Assembly: GCF_902497855.1 (NCBI RefSeq)
Contig: NZ_CABVHU010000002.1
Coordinates: forward strand, 62,001 to 126,000
Length of the DNA: 64,000 nucleotides
Direction: 5' to 3'
Source of the DNA: Pseudomonas fluorescens
GTDB lineage: Bacteria; Pseudomonadota; Gammaproteobacteria; Pseudomonadales; Pseudomonadaceae
Under the pieces are notes generated by a model. That model ran no database searches and was not told the origin of the DNA. It saw only the letters and a program-made list of their open reading frames with translations. Below, one piece after another: positions 42,640-50,768 of the stretch (the first letter of the stretch is position 1; each line of letters opens with the position of its first letter). The position numbers and the translations under genes were made by a program.

Positions 42640-43742
42640 ACACCTGGCTATACCTGACTGCCGAAGGCCTGGCCGCACCGTCGGCCGATTGGCCCTGCTG
42701 TGTGTGGTCCTCCACGGGCCAACGCCAGCCCCTGTCATTGCATCAAGCTGCGCAGGCACTGAACGGTCAGGCGGTCGATGTGCTGCTGCCCATGGAATCC
42801 TGCAGCTGGGTACGCAGCGATCCGTGGCCCTCCAGGCGCCAGCCCGGTGCGCAGGCCGTTGCGTTTGCGGTTGAGGATCAACTGAGCGAAGCATTGGAGG
42901 TTCTGCACTTGAGTGTCGGTGCTCGCGACCGTGAAGGACGCTACCCGGTGATGGTGATCGACCGGGAGCTATTTGCCAGGGTACTCGGGCTGCTGGCCGA
43001 GTCTGGCATTGCGGTGCGTTCAGTCTTCGTCGATGCCGACGTGTTGCCCGGGGCTCGGGCGTCGGGTGTGTGGTGGTTCGGTCGATGGCTGTTGGGCGGC
43101 GGGATGCCGGCGCGGGTAGCCGTGTCGGACGACAGTTTGACCTTGCTCAGGACGGCGTTTCCTTCGGACATTCAATGGTTCGACGAGCGTCAGGACTCGG
43201 TCGATGTCGATCAATGGTTGGCAACCCGTCCCTCCCAGGCCATCGACCTGCTGCAGGGGAAATTTGCCCCGCGCGCAAAACCTCTGCCCTGGCGCCTGGG
43301 TGGATTGGCGCTGCTGATGCTGTTGATGCTGAGCTGGGGCGCTACTGAAATGCGCATCCGTTTCCTGGATAACGAAACCCGCCAGCTCTATGCCCGCAGC
43401 GAACAACGGTTCATGGCGCTTTACCCTGAGCAGAGCCGCATCGTCGACCTGGCAGCGCAGCTCAAAGCACTTCAGAGCCAAGGCACGCAGCCGCAGGACA
43501 CGCAGACCGCGCGCCTGGTCAATCTGATCGAACAGGTCATCGGCGCCAGCCACGTCGACGTCCAGCGCATCGAGTTCAGCGAAGGCAGCGGCTGGAAAAT
43601 CCAGCTGACTGCCAACAGCTTCGCCGAGCTTGAGCAGTTGCGCGAGCGCGGGCGACAGCAAGGCGTGCCCGTCAGGCTCGACAGTGCGAGCAAAGAAGGC
43701 AATGGGGTGCGGGCGACCCTGATAGTGGAGAAAGACGCATGA
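42636..43742 (+). CDS. gspL: Type II secretion system protein GspL
   Basis: Bitopic protein that normally recruits the GspE ATPase to the membrane. 368 residues: a cytoplasmic actin-like domain at about 1-215 (LLPMESCSWVRSDPW, AVAFAVEDQLSEALEVLHL), one membrane segment at about 221-237 (GGLALLMLLMLSWGATE), and a periplasmic ferredoxin-like domain (LIEQVIGASHVDVQRIEF). Overlaps gspK and gspM by four bases each. Its presence beside a core-deleted GspE is notable. Confidence 0.92.
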   Translation: MNTWLYLTAEGLAAPSADWPCCVWSSTGQRQPLSLHQAAQALNGQAVDVLLPMESCSWVRSDPWPSRRQPGAQAVAFAVEDQLSEALEVLHLSVGARDREGRYPVMVIDRELFARVLGLLAESGIAVRSVFVDADVLPGARASGVWWFGRWLLGGGMPARVAVSDDSLTLLRTAFPSDIQWFDERQDSVDVDQWLATRPSQAIDLLQGKFAPRAKPLPWRLGGLALLMLLMLSWGATEMRIRFLDNETRQLYARSEQRFMALYPEQSRIVDLAAQLKALQSQGTQPQDTQTARLVNLIEQVIGASHVDVQRIEFSEGSGWKIQLTANSFAELEQLRERGRQQGVPVRLDSASKEGNGVRATLIVEKDA

Positions 43743-44170
43743 AGGCAGCCTGGCAACGCATGTCCACCCGCGAACAACGGCTGGTGTCGGCCATGGGTGT
43801 TTTCATTCTGGCCGCCCTGGCAGTCACTCTGATCTGGCAGCCGGCCCGCCAGCGGCTTGAGACAGTAGAGCGTCAGTATCAGCAGCAACTGACCCTGGCG
43901 GCGCAACTGCAACAGGCGCAGCCCCGGGGCAACATTCCCGTCGCCACGGCCCAGCCGTTGTCGCTGCGCGCCAGCGAAAGCGTTGCGGCAGCGGGGCTCG
44001 AACTGCACCAGATGGACACCGACAACGACCTGCTGCGCCTGACCCTCAGCGGCGACGCCAGGGCTTTGCTGCAATGGCTGGACCGTACCGAGCGCGACGG
44101 CGTCGCCCTGCAATCGCTGACCCTGGAAAAGCGCGACGCCGTACTCGAAGCGCGGGCAGTGCTCAGGTAG
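43739..44170 (+). CDS. gspM: Type II secretion system protein GspM
   Basis: 143-residue bitopic partner of GspL. Cytoplasmic WQRMSTREQRLV motif, membrane segment at about residues 18-36 (MGVFILAALAVTLIWQ), then coiled coil and a periplasmic domain. It is the last gene of the operon; no gspN or gspO follows. Its 3' end overlaps a vestige of an MFS transporter gene on the other strand. Confidence 0.9.
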   Translation: MKAAWQRMSTREQRLVSAMGVFILAALAVTLIWQPARQRLETVERQYQQQLTLAAQLQQAQPRGNIPVATAQPLSLRASESVAAAGLELHQMDTDNDLLRLTLSGDARALLQWLDRTERDGVALQSLTLEKRDAVLEARAVLR

Positions 44171-44257
44171 GCGAGCTGCTCCCCGGGAGCAGCGGCAGGC
44201 GCGCCAGTTTCAACGCAATCAGCAACGCCACCACCAGCAACGCGCCGATAAGCAGGT
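44163..44257 (-). pseudogene. Remnant of the 3' end of an MFS transporter gene
   Basis: The minus strand here reads LIGALLVVALLIALKLARLP and then LLPGSSSPT and a stop at 44163-44165. This matches the C terminus of the intact transporter at 46258-47535 (IGALLVVALLVALKLSKLP). Over about 64 bases (44194-44257 against 46283-46346) the DNA is roughly four-fifths identical. Upstream the similarity ends abruptly. The stop overlaps the gspM stop, suggesting that the transporter gene originally ended here, convergent with gspM, before the Septu-like pair was inserted. Confidence 0.75.
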
Positions 44258-44266
44258 AACGTGTTT

Positions 44267-44911
44267 TCAGCGGCCGAGTAGTTGTTCGGCGTAACGGGCG
44301 ATGACGTGGTCGAAGGCTTTTTGATCGTGGATCTCGGCAGAGCGAATTGCAGCAACAAGGCGGGTCAGCTCTTCATCGCTGGCCTGTGTGATGAAATCGT
44401 GATCGAACAATCGTCGAATTATGTTCTGACGACGATGGTTGAGGTAAGCAATGTCTAGCGCCAGCACCTCAATCATCTTCGTTGCCGGCAAATCATCAGA
44501 ATTTGTCGGTTGGATTTCGCCCGTGCGTAAATAACGGAAACGTAGTTCGCATTGAGCATCCATGGGAGAAATGTAATGCGCTTCATCAAACCAGTTGCCC
44601 TTGCGATGGCCGCAGTGCAATGGATTGCCGGGCTTTGTCTCACGTAGGCAGGAGGCATGGAGGTTTTGATACTCCAGTGCCAGTTCCTCATAATGCTCTT
44701 GAGGTTTGAAATGTTCTATATGACTGCTCTCAGCATCCGTTTCCCTGCCGCAGTAGCAACAAAAAAAACCTTGCTCGAGCAACAAGCTGTTATGCAGTTC
44801 CCGTTTTTGCGGGTTTTGCAGCGTTGGATAAGTGGGGCTCCACTCGGCATTTGCCGAGTTTTTCCATTCTGTAAATGAAGCGGGTTCAGTTCCTTTGAAT
44901 ACTCGTTTCAT
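44267..44911 (-). CDS. ptuB: HNH endonuclease-like protein, Septu PtuB family (TIGR02646)
   Basis: 214 residues. The HNH/zinc region has Cys51-x2-Cys54 (CCYC), HIEHF at residues 64-68, NLHASC at 83-88 and HCGHRKGNW with Cys100, an arrangement typical of the TIGR02646 family that serves as the nuclease of Septu and of retron-Septu systems. The ATPase gene precedes it and overlaps it by four bases (ATGA), so the two are translated together. Codon usage is less GC-rich than in the neighbours, a sign of transfer. Function in antiphage defence is inferred from family and pairing. Confidence 0.82.
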   Translation of the reverse strand: MKRVFKGTEPASFTEWKNSANAEWSPTYPTLQNPQKRELHNSLLLEQGFFCCYCGRETDAESSHIEHFKPQEHYEELALEYQNLHASCLRETKPGNPLHCGHRKGNWFDEAHYISPMDAQCELRFRYLRTGEIQPTNSDDLPATKMIEVLALDIAYLNHRRQNIIRRLFDHDFITQASDEELTRLVAAIRSAEIHDQKAFDHVIARYAEQLLGR

Positions 44912-46179
44912 CTACCGAGGATCTCCTTGCGCCTGATCAACGCCTCGGCTCCCATAAACTCCGGAAGATCAGGAGCCTTCTTCTTCAACGACTCAAGTTG
45001 CGTTTTCGCCTTTTTGAGGTCGTTGTCCTCAATGGTAGAGAAAAGCTCTGAAAGCAGTTTTTCAATCTCAGGCTCACGTTGCGCAACGTCCATGACTTCT
45101 TCAAGTACGCTGCTGGAGTCCAGGCCGTAGGTAACCCGTGGGTGGGACGCATCGCCGTCGTTCAACACAATGACTTCTTCGGGTTTCAAGCTGCCGATGA
45201 TTTGTGGTGAATGGCTGGCAGCGATGAACTGGACTTTGGGAAATGCCTTCTTCAACGCCGGGACGATGCTACGCTGCCAGGCTGGATGAAGATGGATATC
45301 CAATTCATCGATGATGACCACACCTGGAGTTTTTTTCAGGACGTCCTTGCCCATGTGCGGATTGAGAATACACATGCGGCGGGCGATATCGGCAAAGAGA
45401 GCGACCATGCCACGTTGGCCGTCACTCAGTTCGTTGAACGGAATTGTCTTGTGTTCGTCGATATCGATTAACAAGCTTTGCAGTCTTAGGTCATAGCGCA
45501 AGTTTTGTGCTTTGGGTATCGCGCATTCGATAGCACCGTTGACCCAGGCGAGTTCGTCGTCGAACTCTGTCGATGTCGATTTTGTATCAAGCAAATTCTG
45601 CATTCGTTCAAGCGTTTTACCAATCAACCAGCTTTCGAATTCGCTCAGGTCTGCTACGGCATCGAACCAGTTCAGGTAGCCGTCGAAGCGCGATACTCGA
45701 TGCTTTGCAGCAGACTCGGCAGACACCCCTGTGCCTTGCCAGCGCCGATTGGATCGATAGAACACTAGTACGGGTAAATCGACCTCCACGGCCAAGTTTA
45801 TTTGTTTCCTTATTTTGTCTATTTGAGTGCCAAAACCCGAGTCCACGAGATGTGGAAAGCTTTCTCCATCTCGCTTCATCATCCACTCTGTGGCTTCGAA
45901 CACATTCCCCATGCCATGCACGAGTAAAGGGTACTGGCGTTCGTAACGGCTACGGCCATCCAAACGGTCTATGACAAAACGGATGTCTTCATTTTTCAGG
46001 GAGATCTCGGCAGGCTTCATCGCGTTGCCGAGTTCGATGAATGAAACAGCAACCGCCTGCAGCAACGATGTCTTTCCGCTTCCATTAACCCCCACCACCA
46101 GATTGAAACCCGGCTGAAAGTCGAAAGTGGCATCTTCGTAGCAACGAAAATTCTGAATGTGAAGACGGTCCAGGCGCAT
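44908..46179 (-). CDS. ptuA: ABC-type AAA ATPase, Septu PtuA family
   Basis: 423 residues of the OLD/RecF-like ATPase group. Walker A GVNGSGKTS is at residues 30-38 after HIQNFRCYEDATFDF, the ABC-type signature LSDGQRG at 251-257, Walker B VVIIDELDIHLHP with Asp291-Glu292, and the switch His in AASHSPQIIGSL near 323. The C-terminal tail is a charged helix (LKKAKTQLESLKKKAP). In Septu, PtuA forms a ring that carries PtuB and senses infection. No reverse transcriptase gene or retron RNA was seen next to it, so the two-gene Septu form is favoured. The DNA is visibly lower in GC than the flanks. Confidence 0.82.
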   Translation of the reverse strand: MRLDRLHIQNFRCYEDATFDFQPGFNLVVGVNGSGKTSLLQAVAVSFIELGNAMKPAEISLKNEDIRFVIDRLDGRSRYERQYPLLVHGMGNVFEATEWMMKRDGESFPHLVDSGFGTQIDKIRKQINLAVEVDLPVLVFYRSNRRWQGTGVSAESAAKHRVSRFDGYLNWFDAVADLSEFESWLIGKTLERMQNLLDTKSTSTEFDDELAWVNGAIECAIPKAQNLRYDLRLQSLLIDIDEHKTIPFNELSDGQRGMVALFADIARRMCILNPHMGKDVLKKTPGVVIIDELDIHLHPAWQRSIVPALKKAFPKVQFIAASHSPQIIGSLKPEEVIVLNDGDASHPRVTYGLDSSSVLEEVMDVAQREPEIEKLLSELFSTIEDNDLKKAKTQLESLKKKAPDLPEFMGAEALIRRKEILGR

Positions 46180-46257
46180 TCTGGCTTCCCTTTACCAAGA
46201 CTGACGGATGTCGTCAGTGTACCTTGGCTCGGGATTACCGCTAGGGCGCAGTTGTGG

Positions 46258-47535
46258 CTAAACCTGTGCGGCGCCTGGCAGTAGCGGCAGCTTTGAGAGT
46301 TTTAACGCGACCAGCAACGCCACCACCAGCAACGCACCGATAAACAGCCCGATCCCGTTCCACCCTCCCAGATGCCAGAACACCCCACCCGCCGTGCCGG
46401 CAATGCTCGAGCCGGCGTAATAGCTGAACAGGTACAGCGACGACGCCTGCCCCTTGGCCTTGAGTGCGCGACGGCCGATCCAGCTGCTGGCCACCGAATG
46501 GGCGCCGAAGAAGCCGAAGGTGAAAATCAGCATGCCGACGATCACCACCGGCAATGGCGTGAACAGGGTCAGGGCCAGGCCGGCAATCATCAGCACGATG
46601 GTGGCCCAGAGCATTTTGCGCCGGCCGAGTTTGTCGGCCAAGGCGCCGACCTTCGCCGAGCTGTAGATGCCCGACAGGTACACCACCGAGAGCAGCCCGA
46701 CAAAGGCCTGATCCAGGTGATACGGCCCGGCCAGCAAGCGATAACCGATGTAGTTGAACAGGGTGACGAACGCGCCCATCAACACAAAGGCTTCGAGGAA
46801 CAACAGCGGCAGGCCGGCATCGCGAAAGTGCATGGTGAAGCCGTCCAGCAAGCTGCGCGGGTGCAATGAGCGAGGACGGAAGTTGCGTGACTCGGGGAGA
46901 ATCTTCCAGAACACCGCTGCCGCGATCAGCGCCAGGCCGCCGATCACCAGCATCGCCGCGTGCCAGCTGATGAAGTCGATCAACACCCCGGTAATCAAGC
47001 GTCCGCTCATCCCGCCAATCGCGTTGCCGGCGATGTACAGGCCCATGGCCAGGCCGATGTGCTGCGGGTGGATCTCCTCGCTCAGGTAAGTCATGGCCAC
47101 CGCGGCCAGACCGCTCAATGACAGCCCGATCAGCGCGCGCATGAGCAACACGCCGTGCCAGCTCGGCATCATGGAGCTGGCGATGGTGCACAGCGCCGCC
47201 GCGAACAATGCCGCAACCATGACCGGTTTGCGTCCGATGCGGTCGGAGAGGGGCCCGGTGATCAACAAGCCGATGGCGAGCATGCCAGTGGCCACCGACA
47301 GGATCAGGCTGCTTTGGGCCGCGTTGATGGCGTACTCGTGGGACAGCAGCGGCATCATCGGTTGCACGCAGTACAGCAGGGCGAAGGTCGCGAAGCCGCC
47401 AGAGAACAGTGCCAGCACCGTGCGCATGAACAGCGGCGTGCCTTTTTCGATGTAAATGTCCTTCACCTGCGCGACGACGTCGACCTGCACGGCGGGCGGA
47501 ATTTCATGGGCGAGTGGAGCGACAGCAGTTTTCAC
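46258..47535 (-). CDS. MFS transporter, YnfM-like
   Basis: 425-residue, 12-helix major facilitator protein of the drug/arabinose-efflux type. The GTG 47535 start is chosen because of the GAGGTCTGAA ribosome site; the open frame continues further, into the LysR gene. The cytoplasmic loop 2-3 motif GPLSDRIGRKPVM and its second-half partner GALADKLGRRKML are clear. It is divergent from a LysR gene, like ynfM-ynfL in E. coli. Substrate unknown. Its 3' end is duplicated at 44163-44257. Confidence 0.88.
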   Translation of the reverse strand: MKTAVAPLAHEIPPAVQVDVVAQVKDIYIEKGTPLFMRTVLALFSGGFATFALLYCVQPMMPLLSHEYAINAAQSSLILSVATGMLAIGLLITGPLSDRIGRKPVMVAALFAAALCTIASSMMPSWHGVLLMRALIGLSLSGLAAVAMTYLSEEIHPQHIGLAMGLYIAGNAIGGMSGRLITGVLIDFISWHAAMLVIGGLALIAAAVFWKILPESRNFRPRSLHPRSLLDGFTMHFRDAGLPLLFLEAFVLMGAFVTLFNYIGYRLLAGPYHLDQAFVGLLSVVYLSGIYSSAKVGALADKLGRRKMLWATIVLMIAGLALTLFTPLPVVIVGMLIFTFGFFGAHSVASSWIGRRALKAKGQASSLYLFSYYAGSSIAGTAGGVFWHLGGWNGIGLFIGALLVVALLVALKLSKLPLLPGAAQV

Positions 47536-47577
47536 TTCAGACCTCGGAGAGCGCAGCCGGTCAGGCAATGGAAAAAG

Positions 47578-47605
47578 CATATAGCTGCCTAATGATTCAA
47601 TCCAA
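47578..47605 (-). promoter_or_regulatory. Candidate promoter of the MFS gene in the LysR-MFS divergent region
   Basis: Minus-strand TTGGAT (47605-47600) and TATATG (47583-47578) are separated by 16 bases. The 118-base interval is AT-rich compared with its surroundings, and the LysR protein probably binds here, but no single LysR box stands out. Confidence 0.35.
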
Positions 47606-47653
47606 TATATTGTTCGACCTGTTTGAGAGGTTTTACGACCTATTGGAGTTTTC

Positions 47654-48556
47654 ATGGAATTGCGTCACCTGCGCTACTTCATCGCCGTTGCCGAAGAACT
47701 GCATTTCGGCCGCGCTGCCCAAGTGCTAGGCATCTCCCAACCACCGTTGAGTCAGCAGATCCAGGCGCTGGAACAGGAAGTGGGCGCACGGCTGTTCGAA
47801 CGTACCAATCGTCGGGTCGAGCTGAGTGAGGCCGGTCGATTGTTTCTGGAAGAGGCGCGATTGATCTTGGCGCAGGTGGATAAAGCGACGAATGTTGCTC
47901 GGCGAGCGCAGCTGGGTGAGCTGGGTGAACTGAAGATTGGCTTTACCTCGTCTGCGCCATTCAACTCGACGATCCCTCAGGCAATCTTTTCCTTTCGCCA
48001 GCAGTTTCCGGCAGTGCACTTGAACCTGCGGGAAATGAGCAGTACCCAGGTGGCCGTCGCCCTGGTGGACGAATCGATCGAAGTCGGGATCATGAGGCCC
48101 CTGAGTCTGCCGGACTCACTCAGCATGGTGGAACTGATGCGCGAGCCACTGGTGGCTGTCCTCAGCTCCAAGCATCCGTTGGTGGCCGGTAGCGAAGAAG
48201 GATTATTCCTCTCGGCCCTGGCTCACGAACCCTTCGTATTTTTCCCCCGCAGTTACGGCAGCGGTCTGTACGCACAATTGCTCAGCCTGGCCCGGGATGC
48301 CGGCTTCAGTCCGCACTTTGCGCAAGAGGCGGGAGAGGCTATGACCATCATCGGTTTGGTCGCGGCGGGGTTGGGGGTATCGGTGCTGCCGGCGTCTTAT
48401 CAGCGGATGCGCATTGATGGTGTGGTCTATCGGCCGTTGCTGGATCCCGCGGCAGTGTCGGCGGTGTGGCTGGTGCAGCGCAAGGATCAGAAGTCGCCGA
48501 TGGCGAAGGCGTTTATTGAGTTGCTGATGCGCAAGGTCGAACCTCTCAAGCCATGA
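47654..48556 (+). CDS. LysR-family transcriptional regulator
   Basis: 300 residues with an N-terminal winged helix-turn-helix (LRYFIAVAEELHFGRAAQVL and ISQPPLSQQIQALEQEVGARL) and a periplasmic-binding-type effector domain from about residue 90 (LKIGFTSSAPFNSTIP). It resembles regulators of the YnfL/BenM side of the family. It is divergent from the MFS gene and probably controls it in response to a small aromatic or similar ligand, unknown here. Confidence 0.9.
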   Translation: MELRHLRYFIAVAEELHFGRAAQVLGISQPPLSQQIQALEQEVGARLFERTNRRVELSEAGRLFLEEARLILAQVDKATNVARRAQLGELGELKIGFTSSAPFNSTIPQAIFSFRQQFPAVHLNLREMSSTQVAVALVDESIEVGIMRPLSLPDSLSMVELMREPLVAVLSSKHPLVAGSEEGLFLSALAHEPFVFFPRSYGSGLYAQLLSLARDAGFSPHFAQEAGEAMTIIGLVAAGLGVSVLPASYQRMRIDGVVYRPLLDPAAVSAVWLVQRKDQKSPMAKAFIELLMRKVEPLKP

Positions 48557-49005
48557 CGGCTTCGCCGTCAATCGCGGGCAAGCCCGCGAAGGCGCCCGCA
48601 AGAACACCAAAAAAGGGGCAGTTGTCCATGACGATGAAGTATTGACCCTTATAGGAAGATATATCGCGTGCTGTAGGGCATTTCCGAAGTAATTTGGAGA
48701 GGCTACAGCACCTTGCGGCATTACCTACAACTACGCCAGAATCCGCCGGCTTGTGCGCCTTGGGGGTCGTCGGTAACTTGATTCGCGTCACTGATTCCCA
48801 GTGATCGGGTTTAGTAGCCCGGTGTTTTCCAGGGCGTATAGCGCATCAGACAGTCAGGTACCCCATCCCTGCACTTTATGGTGGCTGTGCGTAGGGCGCT
48901 CTCGGGCGCGCCGGCTTCCTGGATTCCCGGTCTACTAACCTGCGTACAGCTACCACCTCTTGATTAGTAGCTCGATGGTGGTCGCCCTGACATTGGTATC
49001 CAGGA
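48557..49005. other. Intergenic region with TTAGTAG-loop hairpins upstream of the DUF6124 gene
   Basis: 449 bases without a convincing gene. A REP-like fragment (CGCGGGCAAGCCCGCGAA) lies at about 48571-48588. From about 48800 the region is rich in short inverted repeats. CGGG-TTTAGTAG-CCCG at about 48806-48821 and, on the minus strand, GGT-TAGTAG-ACC at about 48928-48939 are small hairpins with the same loop. A third, weaker TTAGTAG copy sits at 48964-48970. It may be a structured leader RNA or a mobile non-coding repeat; the function is unknown. Confidence 0.5.
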
Positions 49006-49341
49006 ATGCTCAAATCGACTACAAGTTCACCGGACACTGATCCGTCCACCTTATCCGAATCAACCGATCCAGAAGCGCGCGCCGAAGCCGCCGACAGCGC
49101 GGCGCCCATCAACCCTGTGCAACGCGTACCCAGCGAAATTTTCGTCATCGCGCCAGGCATCGACAATCAAACCCTTCTGGAATACGCCTGCGAATCCCTG
49201 GCATCAGCGAATGTCATGGCCAGTGATTTCGCGAGATATCTGAAGGGATCGCAGTGCAACACACTGCTGGGGATTCAGCAGTCGATCATGCTGGGAGAGC
49301 TGGCCGTGAATCGGGTGCTGGATAACCTTGATCCACCCTAG
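49006..49341 (+). CDS. DUF6124 family protein (formerly DUF3077)
   Basis: 111 residues. A variable N-terminal part rich in Ser/Thr/Asp/Ala is followed by the conserved C-terminal domain with DNQTLLEYACESLASANVMA, SDFARYLKGSQCNTLLGIQQ and LGELAVNRVLDNLDPP. The family is small, cytoplasmic as far as can be seen, common and often multi-copy in Pseudomonas, and of unknown function. The start codon is uncertain: the translation begins at a TTG or ATG-like codon after CAGGAA, which is a good ribosome site. Confidence 0.78.
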   Translation: MLKSTTSSPDTDPSTLSESTDPEARAEAADSAAPINPVQRVPSEIFVIAPGIDNQTLLEYACESLASANVMASDFARYLKGSQCNTLLGIQQSIMLGELAVNRVLDNLDPP

Positions 49342-49483
49342 TTGGCCCTGGCTCGCGTGCAATGACTCCGGTTGCGATGGATATTCCCCGAAAGGGGCTT
49401 GTGAGACTCTGAGGATCCTGGGCAACCAGCCATCGCAGAGCCAGGCAGGTTAAGGGCGATGACAAGCCGACCTGTTTGTGAAG

Positions 49484-49501
49484 GGGCGCCGAAAGGCGCC
49501 C
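49484..49501. terminator. Hairpin between convergent DUF6124 gene and pigment cluster
   Basis: GGGCGCC-GAAA-GGCGCCC with a GNRA loop is followed by TTTG on the plus strand. It lies 40 bases beyond the last gene of the minus-strand cluster and could end transcription from both sides. Confidence 0.7.
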
Positions 49502-49541
49502 TTTGTCGTTGTGGTGTTACTGGAAACGTTGAACGACCAGA

Positions 49542-50768
49542 TTACGCCCACCGCCGAAAAACCAGCGACGTATTAACCCCGCCAAACGCAAAATTATTAT
49601 TCATCACATACTGATTGCTCATCTGCCGAAACTCGCCGCGCAGGTAATCGAGCTTGCCGCAGTTCGGGTCGACCTCGTCCAGGTTGAAGGTGTGCACGTA
49701 CAGGTCGCGGTTCATCATTTCGATGCTGAACCAGGACTCCAGCGCACCGCAGGCGCCCAGGGTGTGGCCGAGGAAGCTCTTTTGCGAGCTGATGGGCATG
49801 TGTTCGCCGAACAGGCTGCTGGTGGCCAGGGTTTCAGCGATGTCGCCCTGTTCGGTGGCCGTGCCATGACCGTTCACGTAGCCGATGTCCGAAGGCTGCA
49901 AGCCGGCGTCTTCCAGGGCCAGCTCCATGGCCCGGCGCATGGTGGACTGCTCTGGACGGGTGGCGTGCTGGCCATCGGCGTTGCTGCCGAAACCAACGAG
50001 TTCGGCGTGGATATGCGCGCCGCGGGCCAGGGCGTGTTCCAGTTCTTCGAGTACCAGCATGCCAGCGCCTTCACCGATCACCAGGCCATCGCGTCCGGTG
50101 TCATACGGGCGCGGGCTGGTTTGCGGGGCATCGTTTTTCAGGCTGGTGGCGTAGAGCGCATCGAACACCATGGCCTCGGTGGGGCACAGCTCTTCGGCGC
50201 CACCGGCGAGCATCAGCGGCAGGCGCCCGAATTTGACCGACTCGTAGGCATAGCCGATGCCCTGGCTGCCGCTGGTGCAGGCGCTGGAGGTCGGAATCAG
50301 GCGCCCGGTCAGGCCGAAGAAGATGCTGATGTTCGCCGCGGTGGTGTGCGGCATCATCCGTACGTAGGAGTTGGCGTTCAGGCCTTCGGCCACCGAGTTG
50401 AGCAGCATGTTGCCGAAGGCCTTGATCTCGTCGGTGCTGCCGGTGGACGAGCCACACGCCACGCCCATGCGCCCGTCCTTGATCAATGGGTTGCCCAGCA
50501 ATCCGGCGTCGGCCAACGCTTGCTCGGCAGCACCCACGGCAAGCCGCGAGACGCGGCCCATGCTGCGCAGTTGCTTGCGGGTCCAGTGACTCGGCACCTT
50601 GAAGTCATCGATAGGCCCGGCCAGGCGCGTGTTGAGTTCGGTGAAGCGATCCCACTCGTCCATCCGGCGGATACCGCTGCGGTTGGCCGCGAAGTTGCCG
50701 GCGATGGTCGCCCAATCGCTGCCCAGTGACGTGATGCCGGCCATGCCGGTGACGACGACGCGCTTCAT
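49542..50768 (-). CDS. apeR: Beta-ketoacyl-ACP synthase, ApeR-like (aryl polyene cluster)
   Basis: 408 residues from ATG 50768. A complete KAS II-type ketosynthase: nucleophile Cys164 (SSACTSGSQG), His302 (NGHGTATEQGD) and His336 (FLGHTLGACG). In aryl polyene synthesis such enzymes extend the polyene chain with malonyl-ACP. It is the last gene of the cluster; its start overlaps the ketoreductase stop. The order ketosynthase-dehydratase-ketoreductase-ketosynthase matches apeO-P-Q-R of the E. coli cluster, on which the symbol is based. Confidence 0.85.
   Translation of the reverse strand: MKRVVVTGMAGITSLGSDWATIAGNFAANRSGIRRMDEWDRFTELNTRLAGPIDDFKVPSHWTRKQLRSMGRVSRLAVGAAEQALADAGLLGNPLIKDGRMGVACGSSTGSTDEIKAFGNMLLNSVAEGLNANSYVRMMPHTTAANISIFFGLTGRLIPTSSACTSGSQGIGYAYESVKFGRLPLMLAGGAEELCPTEAMVFDALYATSLKNDAPQTSPRPYDTGRDGLVIGEGAGMLVLEELEHALARGAHIHAELVGFGSNADGQHATRPEQSTMRRAMELALEDAGLQPSDIGYVNGHGTATEQGDIAETLATSSLFGEHMPISSQKSFLGHTLGACGALESWFSIEMMNRDLYVHTFNLDEVDPNCGKLDYLRGEFRQMSNQYVMNNNFAFGGVNTSLVFRRWA

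Noticed and set aside
46180..46257. Possible retron RNA next to the PtuA-like gene
   Set aside because: Only a short hairpin (CTGACG/CGTCAG type) is present, and there is no reverse transcriptase gene, so a retron-Septu is not supported.
48876..49166. 96-codon minus-strand frame across the structured intergenic region
   Set aside because: It overlaps the DUF6124 gene and the hairpin repeats, and looks like a by-product of them rather than a gene.
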